NCBI RefSeq assembly: GCF_024171815.1
Contig: NZ_JAMTCJ010000003.1
Location: 496,001 to 560,000, forward strand
DNA from: Williamsia maris
Lineage (GTDB): Bacteria > Actinomycetota > Actinomycetes > Mycobacteriales > Mycobacteriaceae
Direction of reading: 5' to 3'
Length of the DNA: 64,000 bases
Shown: one piece after another, positions 9,740-18,646 of the stretch
How positions within the stretch are numbered: position 1 is the stretch's first letter
How the letters are laid out: each line of letters opens with the position of its first letter
Position numbers and translations under genes: made by a program
Notes under the pieces: generated by a model
Seen by the model: only the letters and a program-made list of their open reading frames with translations
Told to the model about the DNA's origin: nothing
The model's database searches: none

Positions 9740-10111
9740 CTAGGAGGTGCCGCGCGGCTGCGGTAGACGTCCCGACCAGGACACCACCACCGGGATGCCG
9801 GCACCGAAGACGACCAGCAGCAACGTGCGCCAATCGGTGTACAACAGGGCGTCCCCACCGGGGCCGGCGAACAGTCCGAACCCCATTGCGATCACCCATC
9901 CGCCCAACGGGAGCATGCGCGCCGGGGTGCCGGTGTGTCCGGCGGCCAGCCACAGCAGGACGCCGTTGGCGAGGCCACCGATCAGGGCGGTCGCCGGAAC
10001 CGGGACGGAACCGACATAGACGTTGAGGAACGCCACGCTGAGCAGGCCGACGATGAACCCGTCGAGGGTGAGCACCCCGAGCAGCACGCGGTCGACCGGA
10101 CGCATCGTCAC
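9740..10111 (-). CDS. Small four-span membrane protein (Rv1171-like position)
   Basis: A 123-residue integral membrane protein with about four hydrophobic spans, starting LLGVLTLDGFIVGLLSVAFL and ending before a short basic tail. No domain is recognised. Its GTG start overlaps the mshB stop as GTGA, and an in-frame ATG lies two bases after that stop, so it is coupled to mshB either way. In M. tuberculosis a hypothetical gene (Rv1171) occupies the same place between mshB and the fbiC region; homology is inferred from position. It sits 38 bp upstream of fbiC. Confidence 0.75.
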   Translation of the reverse strand: MTMRPVDRVLLGVLTLDGFIVGLLSVAFLNVYVGSVPVPATALIGGLANGVLLWLAAGHTGTPARMLPLGGWVIAMGFGLFAGPGGDALLYTDWRTLLLVVFGAGIPVVVSWSGRLPQPRGTS

Positions 10112-11010
10112 GCGTCCACGGTCGACGGCCCGAACAGATCGGTCTCACGCTCGCCGGGGGCGGGCGGTTCGAGTTCACCCTCGACGAGGATGAAGTGCTC
10201 TTCGGGGTGGATGGGCTGGACGATGTTGTTCGACAGCGCGTACTCGGTGCGGCTCGGCGCCACCGTCACCTGGGTGGCGTGGGCGGCCAGGGCGTCGACC
10301 TTGCGCTCGAAGACGGCGCGGACGTCGATGCCGGTGGTGATGTCGGTGTCGGGGTAACGCGGCAGCTCGTCGGCCAGCGGCATCCGCCAGCCGTCGGGAA
10401 CCCGCGCGTCGACGCCGTCGAGTCCGCGCTCGAGCGCGGACGCCTCGGTGACCGACCAGTAGTGCTTGGCCACCGACCACCCGCGGGTGCGGGCCTCGTC
10501 GATCGCGGCGCCGCAGATGCGGTGGACCTCGACATGGTCGGGATGGCCGTAGGTCCCCGCGGGGTCATAGCCGACGAGCACCTGCGGGCGCAGCGCCACG
10601 ATGAGGTCGGCCAGCGCGGCGACGGGCTCGGCCGGCGCGGCGTTGGTGAACGCACGAGGGTGTTCGGCCGCGGGCGAACCGGCCATCCCGGAGTCACGCC
10701 ACCGACCGGCACCACCGAGGAAGGTGGGGACGAGAGAAGTGCCCGGCGCGGCGAGCGCGTCGAGCGCGCGGGTCAGTTCCAGCACGCGGTAGCCGCCGAG
10801 TTGGTCGGCACCCCCGTCGGCGGCGAGCCCGGCCCACCGATCGCCGATGACCTCGCCCTCCTCGCCCAGGGTGCAGGTGACGACGGTGACCTCGGCGCCC
10901 GCGGCCACATACCGGGCGATGATCCCGCCGGTCATGATCGATTCGTCATCGGGATGGGCGTGCACGACCATCAGTCGGCGCGATCCCGACCCGTGTGTTG
11001 TAGACGTCAT
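10108..11010 (-). CDS. mshB: N-acetyl-GlcN-Ins deacetylase MshB (mycothiol biosynthesis)
   Basis: A 300-residue zinc-dependent LmbE-family deacetylase that removes acetate from 1-O-(2-acetamido-2-deoxyglucosyl)-myo-inositol, the second step of mycothiol synthesis in the cytosol. The metal motif HPDD is at residues 19-22 and the second metal motif HPDH at 156-159. Mca amidases share these motifs, but the sequence ERKVDALAAHATQV and the typA-lpqW-mshB neighbourhood favour MshB. The ATG at 11010 overlaps the lpqW stop (ATGA), and the following membrane protein overlaps its stop (GTGA), so lpqW-mshB-membrane protein form a tightly coupled unit. Confidence 0.94.
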   Translation of the reverse strand: MTSTTHGSGSRRLMVVHAHPDDESIMTGGIIARYVAAGAEVTVVTCTLGEEGEVIGDRWAGLAADGGADQLGGYRVLELTRALDALAAPGTSLVPTFLGGAGRWRDSGMAGSPAAEHPRAFTNAAPAEPVAALADLIVALRPQVLVGYDPAGTYGHPDHVEVHRICGAAIDEARTRGWSVAKHYWSVTEASALERGLDGVDARVPDGWRMPLADELPRYPDTDITTGIDVRAVFERKVDALAAHATQVTVAPSRTEYALSNNIVQPIHPEEHFILVEGELEPPAPGERETDLFGPSTVDA

Positions 11011-12920
11011 CGCTGGGCGATCCCCCAGGTGCCGGAGTTGCCGAAGATGCCGGTGGCCACGGGACCGTCGAGGCGCACGTTCGTCGTCCCCGGGCCGACC
11101 GCGGTGAGCAGCGAGTCCTGATAGATCGGCAGGTAGACGTGCTGGGCGGCGACGGCGGTCTCCGCCTCACGGAGCGCGGCCGACGGGTCGGCGACGCTCA
11201 GGGCACGGTTGGCCAGGCTGCCCAGCGTGGGGTCGCAGAGTCCGGAGACGTTGCTGGCGTAGCGCTCGTCGTCCGTGGCCGACGACCGGTCGGGGGTGGT
11301 CGTCTGCGATGCGCTCGGCGCGACGGAGGTGGGGACGGCGCCACTCGGGGTCGGTGTCGCCGACGTGGTACCGGTGGCACCGGATCGCGGGACGTCGCAC
11401 TCGGTGCTCGACGCGAGCCGGGTGGCCGGCGAGACCCCCGCCGACTGCCACCCCACGACGATGTCGACGCCGGGATCGGTGAGTGCGGTGCCGTAGAGCT
11501 CGGGCGCGGGCAGCGCGCGCACCTCGGCGAGGATGCCCGCCCCACGCAGCTGATCGCTGAGGCTGTCGGCGACGGCGCGTGTGCGGACGTCACCGGCGAC
11601 GACACCGATGCGTACGGCCAGCGTCGTACCGCCGCGCTGCAGCGGCACGACGCCCTGCGGCAGGGTCGCGGTGGTCGACGACCCGCCGTCGGTGGTGGAC
11701 GTCGTGGTTGTCGGGGCCGCCGACTGGTCGGTGGCAGGTGCGCTCGCACCGCTCGACGACGGCGGTGTGGTCGACGCCGCGGCGGGGACCGGGAAATAAC
11801 CGCCCGTCGCGAAGTACCCGGCGACGGTCGCCGCGTCCGGGGCGGGGCGGTCGGTGGCGAAGTACCCCGGGTCCGACGGCTGGTAGACGGTGTTCGCGAA
11901 CGGCGTGACCGTGGCCTCGCCCGCACCGGCGTCGATGAGCACCTGCGGATCGACCACGCCGAGGATCCCCTGCCGCACGGCGACATCGGACATGATCGGA
12001 CTCCGCGTGTTCAGGGTGATGCCGAGCGATCGACCGACCGCGGTCCGTCCGGTGACGACGCCGGGGATGGCCCCGAGACTCCCGGCGAGGGCGGGCCCGC
12101 CGGCCAGGGCGACGACGCGGGTGTCGCTCGAACGGAGTGACTCGGCGAGCTGGGTGGACGTACCCACGCGGTGCAACACGATCTGGTCGACGACCGCGGG
12201 GGTGCGCCAGTACCGGTCGTTGCGCTGCAGGCGGATCTCGTCGCGGCTGGAGTCGATGCCGCTGATCGCGAACCGGCCTGCCGAGACGGGCATCCCGGTG
12301 TCCATTCCGGTCTGGAAACCGTTGGGGACGCCGCGCAGGGCGTGGGACGGCAGCAACGAGGTGAACAGCTCACGCCAGGCCGGGTAGGGGGCCCGGAACC
12401 GGACCACCGCCTCCTTGCCGCCTGCACGGGACGTGACGTCGTCGATGAGCCGGTAGCCGGCGGGTGCCACGGTGCCGGGCTGACGCGACATCTGTTCCCA
12501 GAGGTACGAGAAGTCCTCGCCGGTGACGGGCAGGCCGTCGGACCACTGGGCGTCCTGGGCGATCCGGTAGGTGACCGTGAACGGCGACTGCGACGTCACC
12601 TCTGCGCCGATGAGCACCGCGGGGTCGAGAAACCACGCCACCCCCGTCGGCGTGGCGACGGGAGTGAACGCGCTCGGCAGGGTCATCGCGGCGACCGCCG
12701 CGGTGACCGGACTCTGATCCGCCGACAGATGCGGGTTGAAACCCACCCCGATCGTGTCGGTGGCCACCGAGATCGTCTGTCCCTGCGGGACATCGGTCGG
12801 CGGCGGCGGGGCCTCCGACTGCTGCACCGGGGGCGGCGGGTCGGCGGTGCACGCCGCGGTCGCGACCGCGACGACGCACCAGAGCGCGAACATCACCCGC
12901 GCGGCACCCCGGCGGCTCAT
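11007..12920 (-). CDS. lpqW: LpqW-like lipoprotein, family 5 solute-binding fold
   Basis: A 637-residue exported lipoprotein. The N-terminus is basic then hydrophobic and ends TAAC, placing the lipidated Cys at 24, followed by a Pro-rich linker. The body resembles ABC family 5 (oligopeptide/nickel) binding proteins, with FNPHLSADQSP and WSDGLPVTGEDF segments. No transporter genes are adjacent; the position between typA and mshB is that of M. tuberculosis lpqW, whose product influences lipoarabinomannan versus PIM synthesis rather than peptide uptake. Two low-complexity Ser/Thr/Pro insertions (about residues 390-430 and 520-560) interrupt the domain. The start at 12920 is chosen because GAGGTG precedes it and upstream codons run into typA. 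Confidence 0.85.
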   Translation of the reverse strand: MSRRGAARVMFALWCVVAVATAACTADPPPPVQQSEAPPPPTDVPQGQTISVATDTIGVGFNPHLSADQSPVTAAVAAMTLPSAFTPVATPTGVAWFLDPAVLIGAEVTSQSPFTVTYRIAQDAQWSDGLPVTGEDFSYLWEQMSRQPGTVAPAGYRLIDDVTSRAGGKEAVVRFRAPYPAWRELFTSLLPSHALRGVPNGFQTGMDTGMPVSAGRFAISGIDSSRDEIRLQRNDRYWRTPAVVDQIVLHRVGTSTQLAESLRSSDTRVVALAGGPALAGSLGAIPGVVTGRTAVGRSLGITLNTRSPIMSDVAVRQGILGVVDPQVLIDAGAGEATVTPFANTVYQPSDPGYFATDRPAPDAATVAGYFATGGYFPVPAAASTTPPSSSGASAPATDQSAAPTTTTSTTDGGSSTTATLPQGVVPLQRGGTTLAVRIGVVAGDVRTRAVADSLSDQLRGAGILAEVRALPAPELYGTALTDPGVDIVVGWQSAGVSPATRLASSTECDVPRSGATGTTSATPTPSGAVPTSVAPSASQTTTPDRSSATDDERYASNVSGLCDPTLGSLANRALSVADPSAALREAETAVAAQHVYLPIYQDSLLTAVGPGTTNVRLDGPVATGIFGNSGTWGIAQR

Positions 12921-12957
12921 CGTCGCGAACACCTCAGCATTGTCGCCGATGCTCCGA

Positions 12958-14892
12958 TCAGACGTTCGCGTTACGTGCCTTGGCACGCGACCGCTCGCGG
13001 CCACGGGTGGTGGCGTCGAGGTCGACCTTGCGCACGCGGACGACCTCGGGGGTCACCTCGACGCACTCGTCATCGGTACAGAACTCCATCGCGGCCTCGA
13101 GCTCGAGCTTGATCGGCTTGGCGAGGGTCTCCATCACGTCGGCGGAGGACTGACGCATGTTGGTCAGCTTCTTCTCCTTGGTGACGTTGATGTCGAGGTC
13201 CTCCATGCGCGGGTTGATGCCCACGACCATGCCCTCGTAGGTGTCGGCACCCGGCTCCACGAAGAACGTGCCGCGATCGGCGAGCTGGATCATCGCGAAC
13301 GGGGTCACCGAGCCCGCGCGGTCGGAGACCAGCGAACCGGTGTGGCGGGCGCGGATCTCGCCGGCCCACGGCGCGTAACCGTCGAACACGGCGTTGGCGA
13401 TGCCGGTACCGCGGGTCTCGGTGAGGAAGTCGGTGCGGAATCCGATGAGTCCGCGCGACGGGACGATGAACTCCATGCGGACCCAGCCGCTGCCGTGGTT
13501 GGTCATGTCACCCATGCGACCCTTGCGGGCGGCCAGCAGCTGCGTGACGGCGCCCAGGTACTCCTCGGGGACGTCGATGGTCAGGTGCTCGAAGGGCTCG
13601 TGCAGCTTGCCGTCGACCTGCTTGGTGACCACCTGGGGCTTGCCCACGGTGAGCTCGAAGCCCTCACGACGCATCTGCTCGACGAGGATCGCGAGCGCGA
13701 GCTCACCACGGCCCTGGACCTCCCAGGCGTCCGGGCGGCCGATGTCGAGGACGCGCAGCGAGACGTTGCCGACCAGTTCGCTGTCGAGACGGTCCTTGAC
13801 CATGCGCGAGGTGAGCTTGTGGCCCTTGACCCGACCGACCAGCGGCGAGGTGTTGGTGCCGATGGTCACCGAGATCGCGGGCTCGTCGACGGTGATGCGG
13901 GGCAGGGCGATCGGGTTGTCCACGTCGGCGAGGGTGTCGCCGATCATGATCTCCGGCATACCGGCGACGGCGACGATGTCGCCGGCCACGGCGGTCTCAC
14001 CCGGGGTGCGTGCCACGCCGACGGTGACCAGGAGCTCGGTGATCTTCGCGCGCTCGGTGACGGGCTCGCCGTCGACCTCACGCATCCAGGCCACGGTCTG
14101 CCCCTTCTTCAGGGTGCCCGCGTACAGACGGACCAGCGCGAGGCGGCCGAGGAACGGCGACGCGTCGAGGTTGGTGACGTGGGCCTGCAGCGGCGCGTCG
14201 AGATCGCCCTTGGGCGCGGGCACGTAGGACAGCAGCATGTCGAACAGCGGATCGAGGTTCTCGCCCTCGGGGACGTTGCCGTTCTCGGGTGCGACGGTGC
14301 TGGCGATGCCTGCGCGGCCCGATGCGTAGAGGACCGGCAGGTCGAGTGCCAGCTCGGCGGCCTCGGCGGCCTCCTCGTCGACGTCGGAGGCCAGGTCGAG
14401 GATGAGGTCGTGGCTCTCGGAGACCACCTCGGCGATGCGGGCATCAGGGCGGTCGGTCTTGTTCACCAGCAGGATCACCGGCAGCGAGGCAGCGAGGGCC
14501 TTGCGCAGCACGAAGCGGGTCTGCGGGAGCGGGCCCTCGGAGGCGTCGACGAGGAGCACGACACCGTCGACCATGGACAGTCCGCGCTCGACCTCGCCAC
14601 CGAAGTCGGCGTGGCCGGGGGTGTCGATGACGTTGATGACGACCTCGGTGCCGTCGGGCTGACGACGGTGCACGGCGGTGTTCTTCGCGAGAATGGTGAT
14701 GCCCTTCTCGCGCTCGAGGTCACCGGAGTCCATCACCCGGTCGACGACCTCTTCCCGCTCGGTGAAGACACCGGACTGTCGAAGCATCGCGTCGACCAAC
14801 GTGGTCTTGCCGTGGTCGACGTGCGCCACGATCGCGACGTTACGGAAGTTCGGAGCAGCATTCACTGGGCGTGTCTTTCGGGTATTGGACAT
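12958..14892 (-). CDS. typA: Translational GTPase TypA/BipA
   Basis: A 644-residue ribosome-associated GTPase involved in 50S assembly and stress adaptation. The G1 motif AHVDHGKTT, DTPGHADFGGEVERGL (G3) and VNKTDRPDAR (G4) are intact, followed by EF-G-like domains and the TypA C-terminal domain with GSGWVRMEFIVPSRGLIGFR. An unusual basic C-terminal tail (RGRERSRAKARNANV) follows the usual end LDATTR. The ATG at 14892 gives a short leader; a GTG at 14862 just before NAAPNFRNVAIVAH is an alternative, and neither has a strong ribosome site. The upstream region is shared with the divergent 58-residue Cys-rich gene. Confidence 0.95.
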   Translation of the reverse strand: MSNTRKTRPVNAAPNFRNVAIVAHVDHGKTTLVDAMLRQSGVFTEREEVVDRVMDSGDLEREKGITILAKNTAVHRRQPDGTEVVINVIDTPGHADFGGEVERGLSMVDGVVLLVDASEGPLPQTRFVLRKALAASLPVILLVNKTDRPDARIAEVVSESHDLILDLASDVDEEAAEAAELALDLPVLYASGRAGIASTVAPENGNVPEGENLDPLFDMLLSYVPAPKGDLDAPLQAHVTNLDASPFLGRLALVRLYAGTLKKGQTVAWMREVDGEPVTERAKITELLVTVGVARTPGETAVAGDIVAVAGMPEIMIGDTLADVDNPIALPRITVDEPAISVTIGTNTSPLVGRVKGHKLTSRMVKDRLDSELVGNVSLRVLDIGRPDAWEVQGRGELALAILVEQMRREGFELTVGKPQVVTKQVDGKLHEPFEHLTIDVPEEYLGAVTQLLAARKGRMGDMTNHGSGWVRMEFIVPSRGLIGFRTDFLTETRGTGIANAVFDGYAPWAGEIRARHTGSLVSDRAGSVTPFAMIQLADRGTFFVEPGADTYEGMVVGINPRMEDLDINVTKEKKLTNMRQSSADVMETLAKPIKLELEAAMEFCTDDECVEVTPEVVRVRKVDLDATTRGRERSRAKARNANV

Positions 14893-15006
14893 ACGAAAAC
14901 GACCGGGCACGGCGCCTGACCGTTGTCCAGGGTATCGGTAGGGCCGTTGAGATGACCGTCACAGAGGCTCAGAAGGTCGATGAACGCTCTGCTAATGTCT
15001 GCCGAC

Positions 15007-15025
15007 ATAGGGTGTGCTTACCTAA
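15007..15025. promoter_or_regulatory. Iron-box-like site (DtxR/IdeR-type candidate)
   Basis: The sequence ATAGGGTGTGCTTACCTAA, read on the minus strand, matches 14 of 19 positions of the classical DtxR/IdeR consensus TTAGGTTAGSCTAACCTAA; the right half (CTTACCTAA) is nearly perfect and the left half is weak. It lies 48 bp before the Cys-rich small gene and 114 bp before typA. IdeR homologues occur throughout the order, but a one-sided match can arise by chance in such a region. Confidence 0.35.
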
Positions 15026-15073
15026 GTTCGACCCGGCAACGCAGTGATCCGACAGTGAGGTCTTCTCAGTTCC

Positions 15074-15250
15074 ATGGCAAAGGTGACGGCCGCGACCTTC
15101 ACGAAGGTGAAGCCCAAGAAGAAGTGCTGCCGCAAGTCGACGCGGTGTGCTGTGTGCCCCGTCGTACTGCACCGTCTGGGCAAGATGGATGCGCACGAGT
15201 TCTCGAACAAGCAGTTCACCAAGGCCCTGAAGAAGGCCCGCGCCGCCTGA
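15074..15250 (+). CDS. Small basic Cys-rich protein, 58 aa
   Basis: ATG at 15074 opens a 58-codon frame. The product is strongly basic, begins MAKVTAATFTKVKPKKK, then has CC-x5-C-x2-C (Cys 18, 19, 25 and 28) followed by PVVLHRLGK and a Lys/Ala-rich tail. This arrangement resembles small actinobacterial proteins of unknown function with a CCRKxxRCxxCPVV core; the four cysteines could bind zinc. A ribosome site is weak (GTGAGG about 15 bases before ATG). It is divergent from typA and the iron-box-like site lies between them. The evidence that it is real is the codon usage, the compact Cys motif and the resemblance to that family. Confidence 0.7.
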   Translation: MAKVTAATFTKVKPKKKCCRKSTRCAVCPVVLHRLGKMDAHEFSNKQFTKALKKARAA

Positions 15251-15385
15251 ATCCGACGTACCTCCCGAAAAGGGTCGACATCGAGTCGCTCACCAGTACG
15301 ATTCCCCGCAGTTGTTCATCGCCCCGACCGTCACCGACGCGTCACTCGGTCTTCTGACGAGAGCGGGCACGGGGAGGGGTCCTGG

Positions 15386-16642
15386 ATGAGGTTTCGTTCG
15401 ATTCTCGCTGTCGTCACCACCGCGAGCGTCACGCTCTCGGTCGCGGCCACCATCGGGGTCTCCGCGCCCGCCTCGGCGGCACCGTGCGGCAACCGCGGGA
15501 TCTTCGGGTCGAGCCTGGCCTTCGGCAGCAGCCTGGGCGGCCTTCTCGGTCGACGCAGCGACCAGAAGCCGCTGCCGCGGGTGCCGACCGGCAACACGCG
15601 GACCGTCGGGTGGGTCACCGGCGCGCTCTCGCAGAATCACACCGACACCCGCTTCGGGATCTCCGGCACCGACCTCGGCATCTCGTGGGACAACGGGTCC
15701 GGGCAGACCCTGATGGCGTTCGGCGACACCTATGGCGACTGCAACGCCCCCGGACAGCAGTGGCGACACAACACGATCCTGCGGACCTCCGACACCACCC
15801 CGGGCGACGGCGTGGGCATCCCGTCCGGCGTGCCCGGCAACGTCCGTTCGGGCGCGTCGGTGTCGTCGTCCACACCCCGCAGGGCGTCGGAAAGCGTTCC
15901 GTCCCCCGGCATCCCGGGTGTCGCGATCACGACGATCCCGACCGCGGGGATCGCCATCAACGGCATCCAGTTCATGAACTACATGTCGGTGCGGTCATGG
16001 GGCGACGCCGGACGATGGGTGACCAACTACTCGGCCGTGGCGGTCTCGCGCGACAACGGCCAGACCTGGACGACGGCGCAATCGACCGTGCGACCCAACC
16101 TGATCTCGCCGTCGGCGGGGGCGAAGGTCGTCGACGACAGCAACGGCAAGTTCCAGCAGAGCGCCTACCTGACGGGCCGCGACGGCTTCATCTACCAGTA
16201 CGGAACCCCGAACGGGCGTTTCGGCGCCGCGTTCGTCACACGCTTCCGCCCCGCCGACATCCTCGACCTGAAGAAGTACGAGTACTTCACCGGCGACAAG
16301 GCCAGGCCGTGGTCGCCCGATCAGACGAGGTCGAAGGCCATCGTCCGCGAACCCGTCGGCGAGATGTCGGTGGCGTGGAACGCCTATCTGGGGCGCTACC
16401 TCATGCTGGCGGGCAACAACGGCAACGGGTCGTTGGCGCTGCGCACCGCGACCGCCCCCGAGGGACCGTGGAGCGCCCCGACAACCCTGCTGAACTCGAG
16501 GCAGCTCAGCGGCGTCTACGCGCCGTACATCTACGCCGGCTCCCCCAAGGGCGGGCAGTACCTGTACTTCACGGCCTCGCGCTGGCAGGACTACAACGTG
16601 ATGATGCTGCGCACCGATCTCACCAGGATCCCCGTCCGCTGA
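15386..16642 (+). CDS. Secreted DUF4185 domain protein, copy 1
   Basis: A 418-residue exported protein. A Sec signal peptide ends ASA near residue 31, followed by Cys34 and a Gly/Ser-rich linker, then a DUF4185 domain that looks like a five-bladed propeller: GTDLGISWDNGSGQTLMAFGDT, SRDNGQTWTT, DDSNGKFQQSAY and LYFTASRWQDYNVMMLRTDL. The fold is related to glycoside-hydrolase propellers and to arabinan-degrading D-arabinofuranosidases in mycobacteria, so a cell-wall glycan substrate is possible, but catalytic residues were not assigned. Start is supported by GGGGAGGGG six bases upstream. The next gene is a paralogue. Confidence 0.88.
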   Translation: MRFRSILAVVTTASVTLSVAATIGVSAPASAAPCGNRGIFGSSLAFGSSLGGLLGRRSDQKPLPRVPTGNTRTVGWVTGALSQNHTDTRFGISGTDLGISWDNGSGQTLMAFGDTYGDCNAPGQQWRHNTILRTSDTTPGDGVGIPSGVPGNVRSGASVSSSTPRRASESVPSPGIPGVAITTIPTAGIAINGIQFMNYMSVRSWGDAGRWVTNYSAVAVSRDNGQTWTTAQSTVRPNLISPSAGAKVVDDSNGKFQQSAYLTGRDGFIYQYGTPNGRFGAAFVTRFRPADILDLKKYEYFTGDKARPWSPDQTRSKAIVREPVGEMSVAWNAYLGRYLMLAGNNGNGSLALRTATAPEGPWSAPTTLLNSRQLSGVYAPYIYAGSPKGGQYLYFTASRWQDYNVMMLRTDLTRIPVR

Positions 16643-16755
16643 CCTGCGGTACGTCGTAACGATCCGGCATCTGTTCGGTCGCAATCGATCTCTCGATACG
16701 GGCTCGGGCACAGCGGCCGGGGATCATCGTCGGGTAAATCCCACTAGCCCCATCA

Positions 16756-16780
16756 GTCACACGAGTCACAGAGATGTGAC
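16756..16780. promoter_or_regulatory. GTCACA direct repeats plus inverted copy (MtrA-like box candidate)
   Basis: GTCACA occurs at 16756-16761 and 16765-16770, nine bases apart, and TGTGAC at 16775-16780 forms a palindrome with the second copy. It lies 40 bp before the start of the second DUF4185 gene. A tandem six-base motif with a three-base gap resembles sites I recall for the actinobacterial regulator MtrA, which controls cell-wall genes; that identification is from memory. A similar pair lies at 24423-24437. Confidence 0.35.
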
Positions 16781-16819
16781 GGGGATCAGACGATGGCGGG
16801 CTCGGTACCGAGGAGTGTC

Positions 16820-18109
16820 ATGTCCGCCCTACGTCGCAGCGTCGTCCTGTTGACCACCGCGTGTACCGCCGCGGCCACCCTCGCCGGCGTCGGCCTCGCC
16901 GGGCCCGCGTCCGCCGCACCCTGCGGCAACGAGGGCCTGCTCGGCTCCTCTCCGCTGGGCCAGGCGCTCGGCAACGCATTCGGCAGCAGCGGCGCCGGCC
17001 CCCTGTTGGGCAGGAGCAGCGCCCAGGGGGCGCTCCCGGTCGTCGACTCCGGCAACACCCGTCCGGTCGCGTGGGTGACCGGCGGCAGGTCGCCGAACCG
17101 CACCGACACCCGCTTCGGGATCACCGGCACCGACCTCGGGATCTCCTGGGACAACGGTTCGGGGCAGACGCTGATGGCGTTCGGCGACACGTTCGGCGAC
17201 TGCAACGCCCCGCGGCAGCAGTGGCGGCACAACCTCATCCTGCGCACCACCGACACCGACCCCGCCGACGGTGTCACCATCGGCGACGGGGTGCCCGGTG
17301 ACGTCCGGTCCGGCGCCGTCGTCGCCTCGGCCACACCGCGATACGCGAGCGAGTCCATCCCCGCCCTGGAGGTGTCCGGCGTCGAGGTGACCACCATCCC
17401 GACCGCGGCGATCGCGATCGACGGCGTGCAGTACATGAACTTCATGTCGGTCCGTCAGTGGGGCGGGCCCGGTCGGTGGGTGACCAACTCCTCGGCCATC
17501 GCTGTCTCCCGCGACAACGGTCAGACGTGGGCCACCGACCCGAAGACGGTGCGGCTCAACCTCCCGGTGTCGATCCCCGGCGTCGAGCAGATCGACGACA
17601 GCAACGGCAAGTACCAGCAGAGCGCCTACCTCCGGGGACACGGCGAGGACCAGTACATCTACCAGTACAGCACCCCCAACGGTCGCTACGGCGCGGCCTT
17701 CTTGTGCCGGTTCCTGCCCGGCAACATCCTGGATCTGAGCAAGTACCAGTACTACACCGGCGACGCGGGCGATCCCTGGTCATCGGAGACCACGAAGTCG
17801 AAAGCCGTTGTCACCGAGCCGGTCAGCGAGCTGTCGGTGTCCTGGAACAAGCGTCTGCAGCGGTATCTGATGCTCTACGGCAACGAGGCGAACGGCACCA
17901 TCGCGATGCGCACCGCGACCCGGCCCGAGGGGCCGTTCAGCGCACCGGTCACGCTGCTCACGCGTCAGCAACTCGGCGGCGTCTACGCGCCGTACGTCTA
18001 CCCGTCCACCGGCGGCGACGACCGGTACCTGTACTTCACCGCCTCACGCTGGCTCGACTACAACGTGATGATGCTGCGCACCGACCTGTCCCAGATCGCC
18101 GTCGGCTGA
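16820..18109 (+). CDS. Secreted DUF4185 domain protein, copy 2
   Basis: A 429-residue paralogue of the preceding gene: signal peptide ending ASA before APCGN, then the same order of motifs (FGITGTDLGISWDNGSGQTL, SRDNGQTW, DDSNGKYQQSAY, SRWLDYNVMMLRTDL). Identity to copy 1 is high throughout, so a tandem duplication is likely. The ATG at 16820 is used because AGGAG lies four bases upstream; an earlier in-frame start at 16793 would put charged residues before the signal peptide. It ends seven bases before the convergent PASTA gene. Substrate is unknown; extracellular location is clear. Confidence 0.88.
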   Translation: MSALRRSVVLLTTACTAAATLAGVGLAGPASAAPCGNEGLLGSSPLGQALGNAFGSSGAGPLLGRSSAQGALPVVDSGNTRPVAWVTGGRSPNRTDTRFGITGTDLGISWDNGSGQTLMAFGDTFGDCNAPRQQWRHNLILRTTDTDPADGVTIGDGVPGDVRSGAVVASATPRYASESIPALEVSGVEVTTIPTAAIAIDGVQYMNFMSVRQWGGPGRWVTNSSAIAVSRDNGQTWATDPKTVRLNLPVSIPGVEQIDDSNGKYQQSAYLRGHGEDQYIYQYSTPNGRYGAAFLCRFLPGNILDLSKYQYYTGDAGDPWSSETTKSKAVVTEPVSELSVSWNKRLQRYLMLYGNEANGTIAMRTATRPEGPFSAPVTLLTRQQLGGVYAPYVYPSTGGDDRYLYFTASRWLDYNVMMLRTDLSQIAVG

Positions 18110-18116
18110 GCCGTTC

Positions 18117-18641
18117 TCAGCAGTCGTTGGGCTCGTCGGTCTTGACCACCGACAGCACCGCGTCACCCTCACCGATGCGCGAACCCGGTGCGGGCGACTG
18201 CGACACCACGATCCAGTTCCGGTCGAACAGCTGGGCCCGGCCCTTGCCGGTCGCGTCCTCGCTGCGGGAGTAGAAGACCCCGGTCTTCTGGATGCGATCT
18301 TGCGCCGCTTGCAGATTCATGCACACCACATCGGGCATGATGCCCGCTCCGTCGGCCGCCGACGCGGTGGGCCGCGGTGCGACCGAGCTGCTCGACGGGG
18401 TGGTCGGGGTCGGGGCCACCGTCCGTTCGACGGTGACGGTGCTCGCGACCGCGGGCGTCGCCGGGGTGTCGTCACCTCCCCCGCTCGCGACGACCACCGC
18501 GATCACGACGACGAGGAGCACCACCGCGGCCCCCAGGATGATCCATGCGGCCGCGTTGCGTCGCGGGGACGGGTGGTCCTGCTTGTCGAACGGGTCGGTC
18601 TCGTCCCCGTGATCGAAACGGCTGGTCGGCGGCAATGACAT
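18117..18641 (-). CDS. Single-span membrane protein with a PASTA domain
   Basis: A 174-residue protein: an acidic cytoplasmic N-terminus, one membrane span around residues 31-53, a Thr/Pro/Ser-rich linker and a PASTA-type domain from about 110 (MPDVVCMNLQAAQDRIQKTG, SQSPAPGSRIGEGD). PASTA domains bind muropeptides or beta-lactams in PknB and PBPs; here there is no kinase domain, so the role is unclear but periplasmic/cell-wall sensing is plausible. GAGGAG precedes the ATG at 18641. It starts five bases after the mutT stop and appears to be the last gene of the transporter operon. Confidence 0.82.
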   Translation of the reverse strand: MSLPPTSRFDHGDETDPFDKQDHPSPRRNAAAWIILGAAVVLLVVVIAVVVASGGGDDTPATPAVASTVTVERTVAPTPTTPSSSSVAPRPTASAADGAGIMPDVVCMNLQAAQDRIQKTGVFYSRSEDATGKGRAQLFDRNWIVVSQSPAPGSRIGEGDAVLSVVKTDEPNDC

Positions 18642-18646
18642 GAGAC

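Noticed and set aside
12736-14919. A 727-codon plus-strand frame opposite typA
   Set aside because: The opposite strand encodes a complete TypA GTPase with all GTP-binding motifs.
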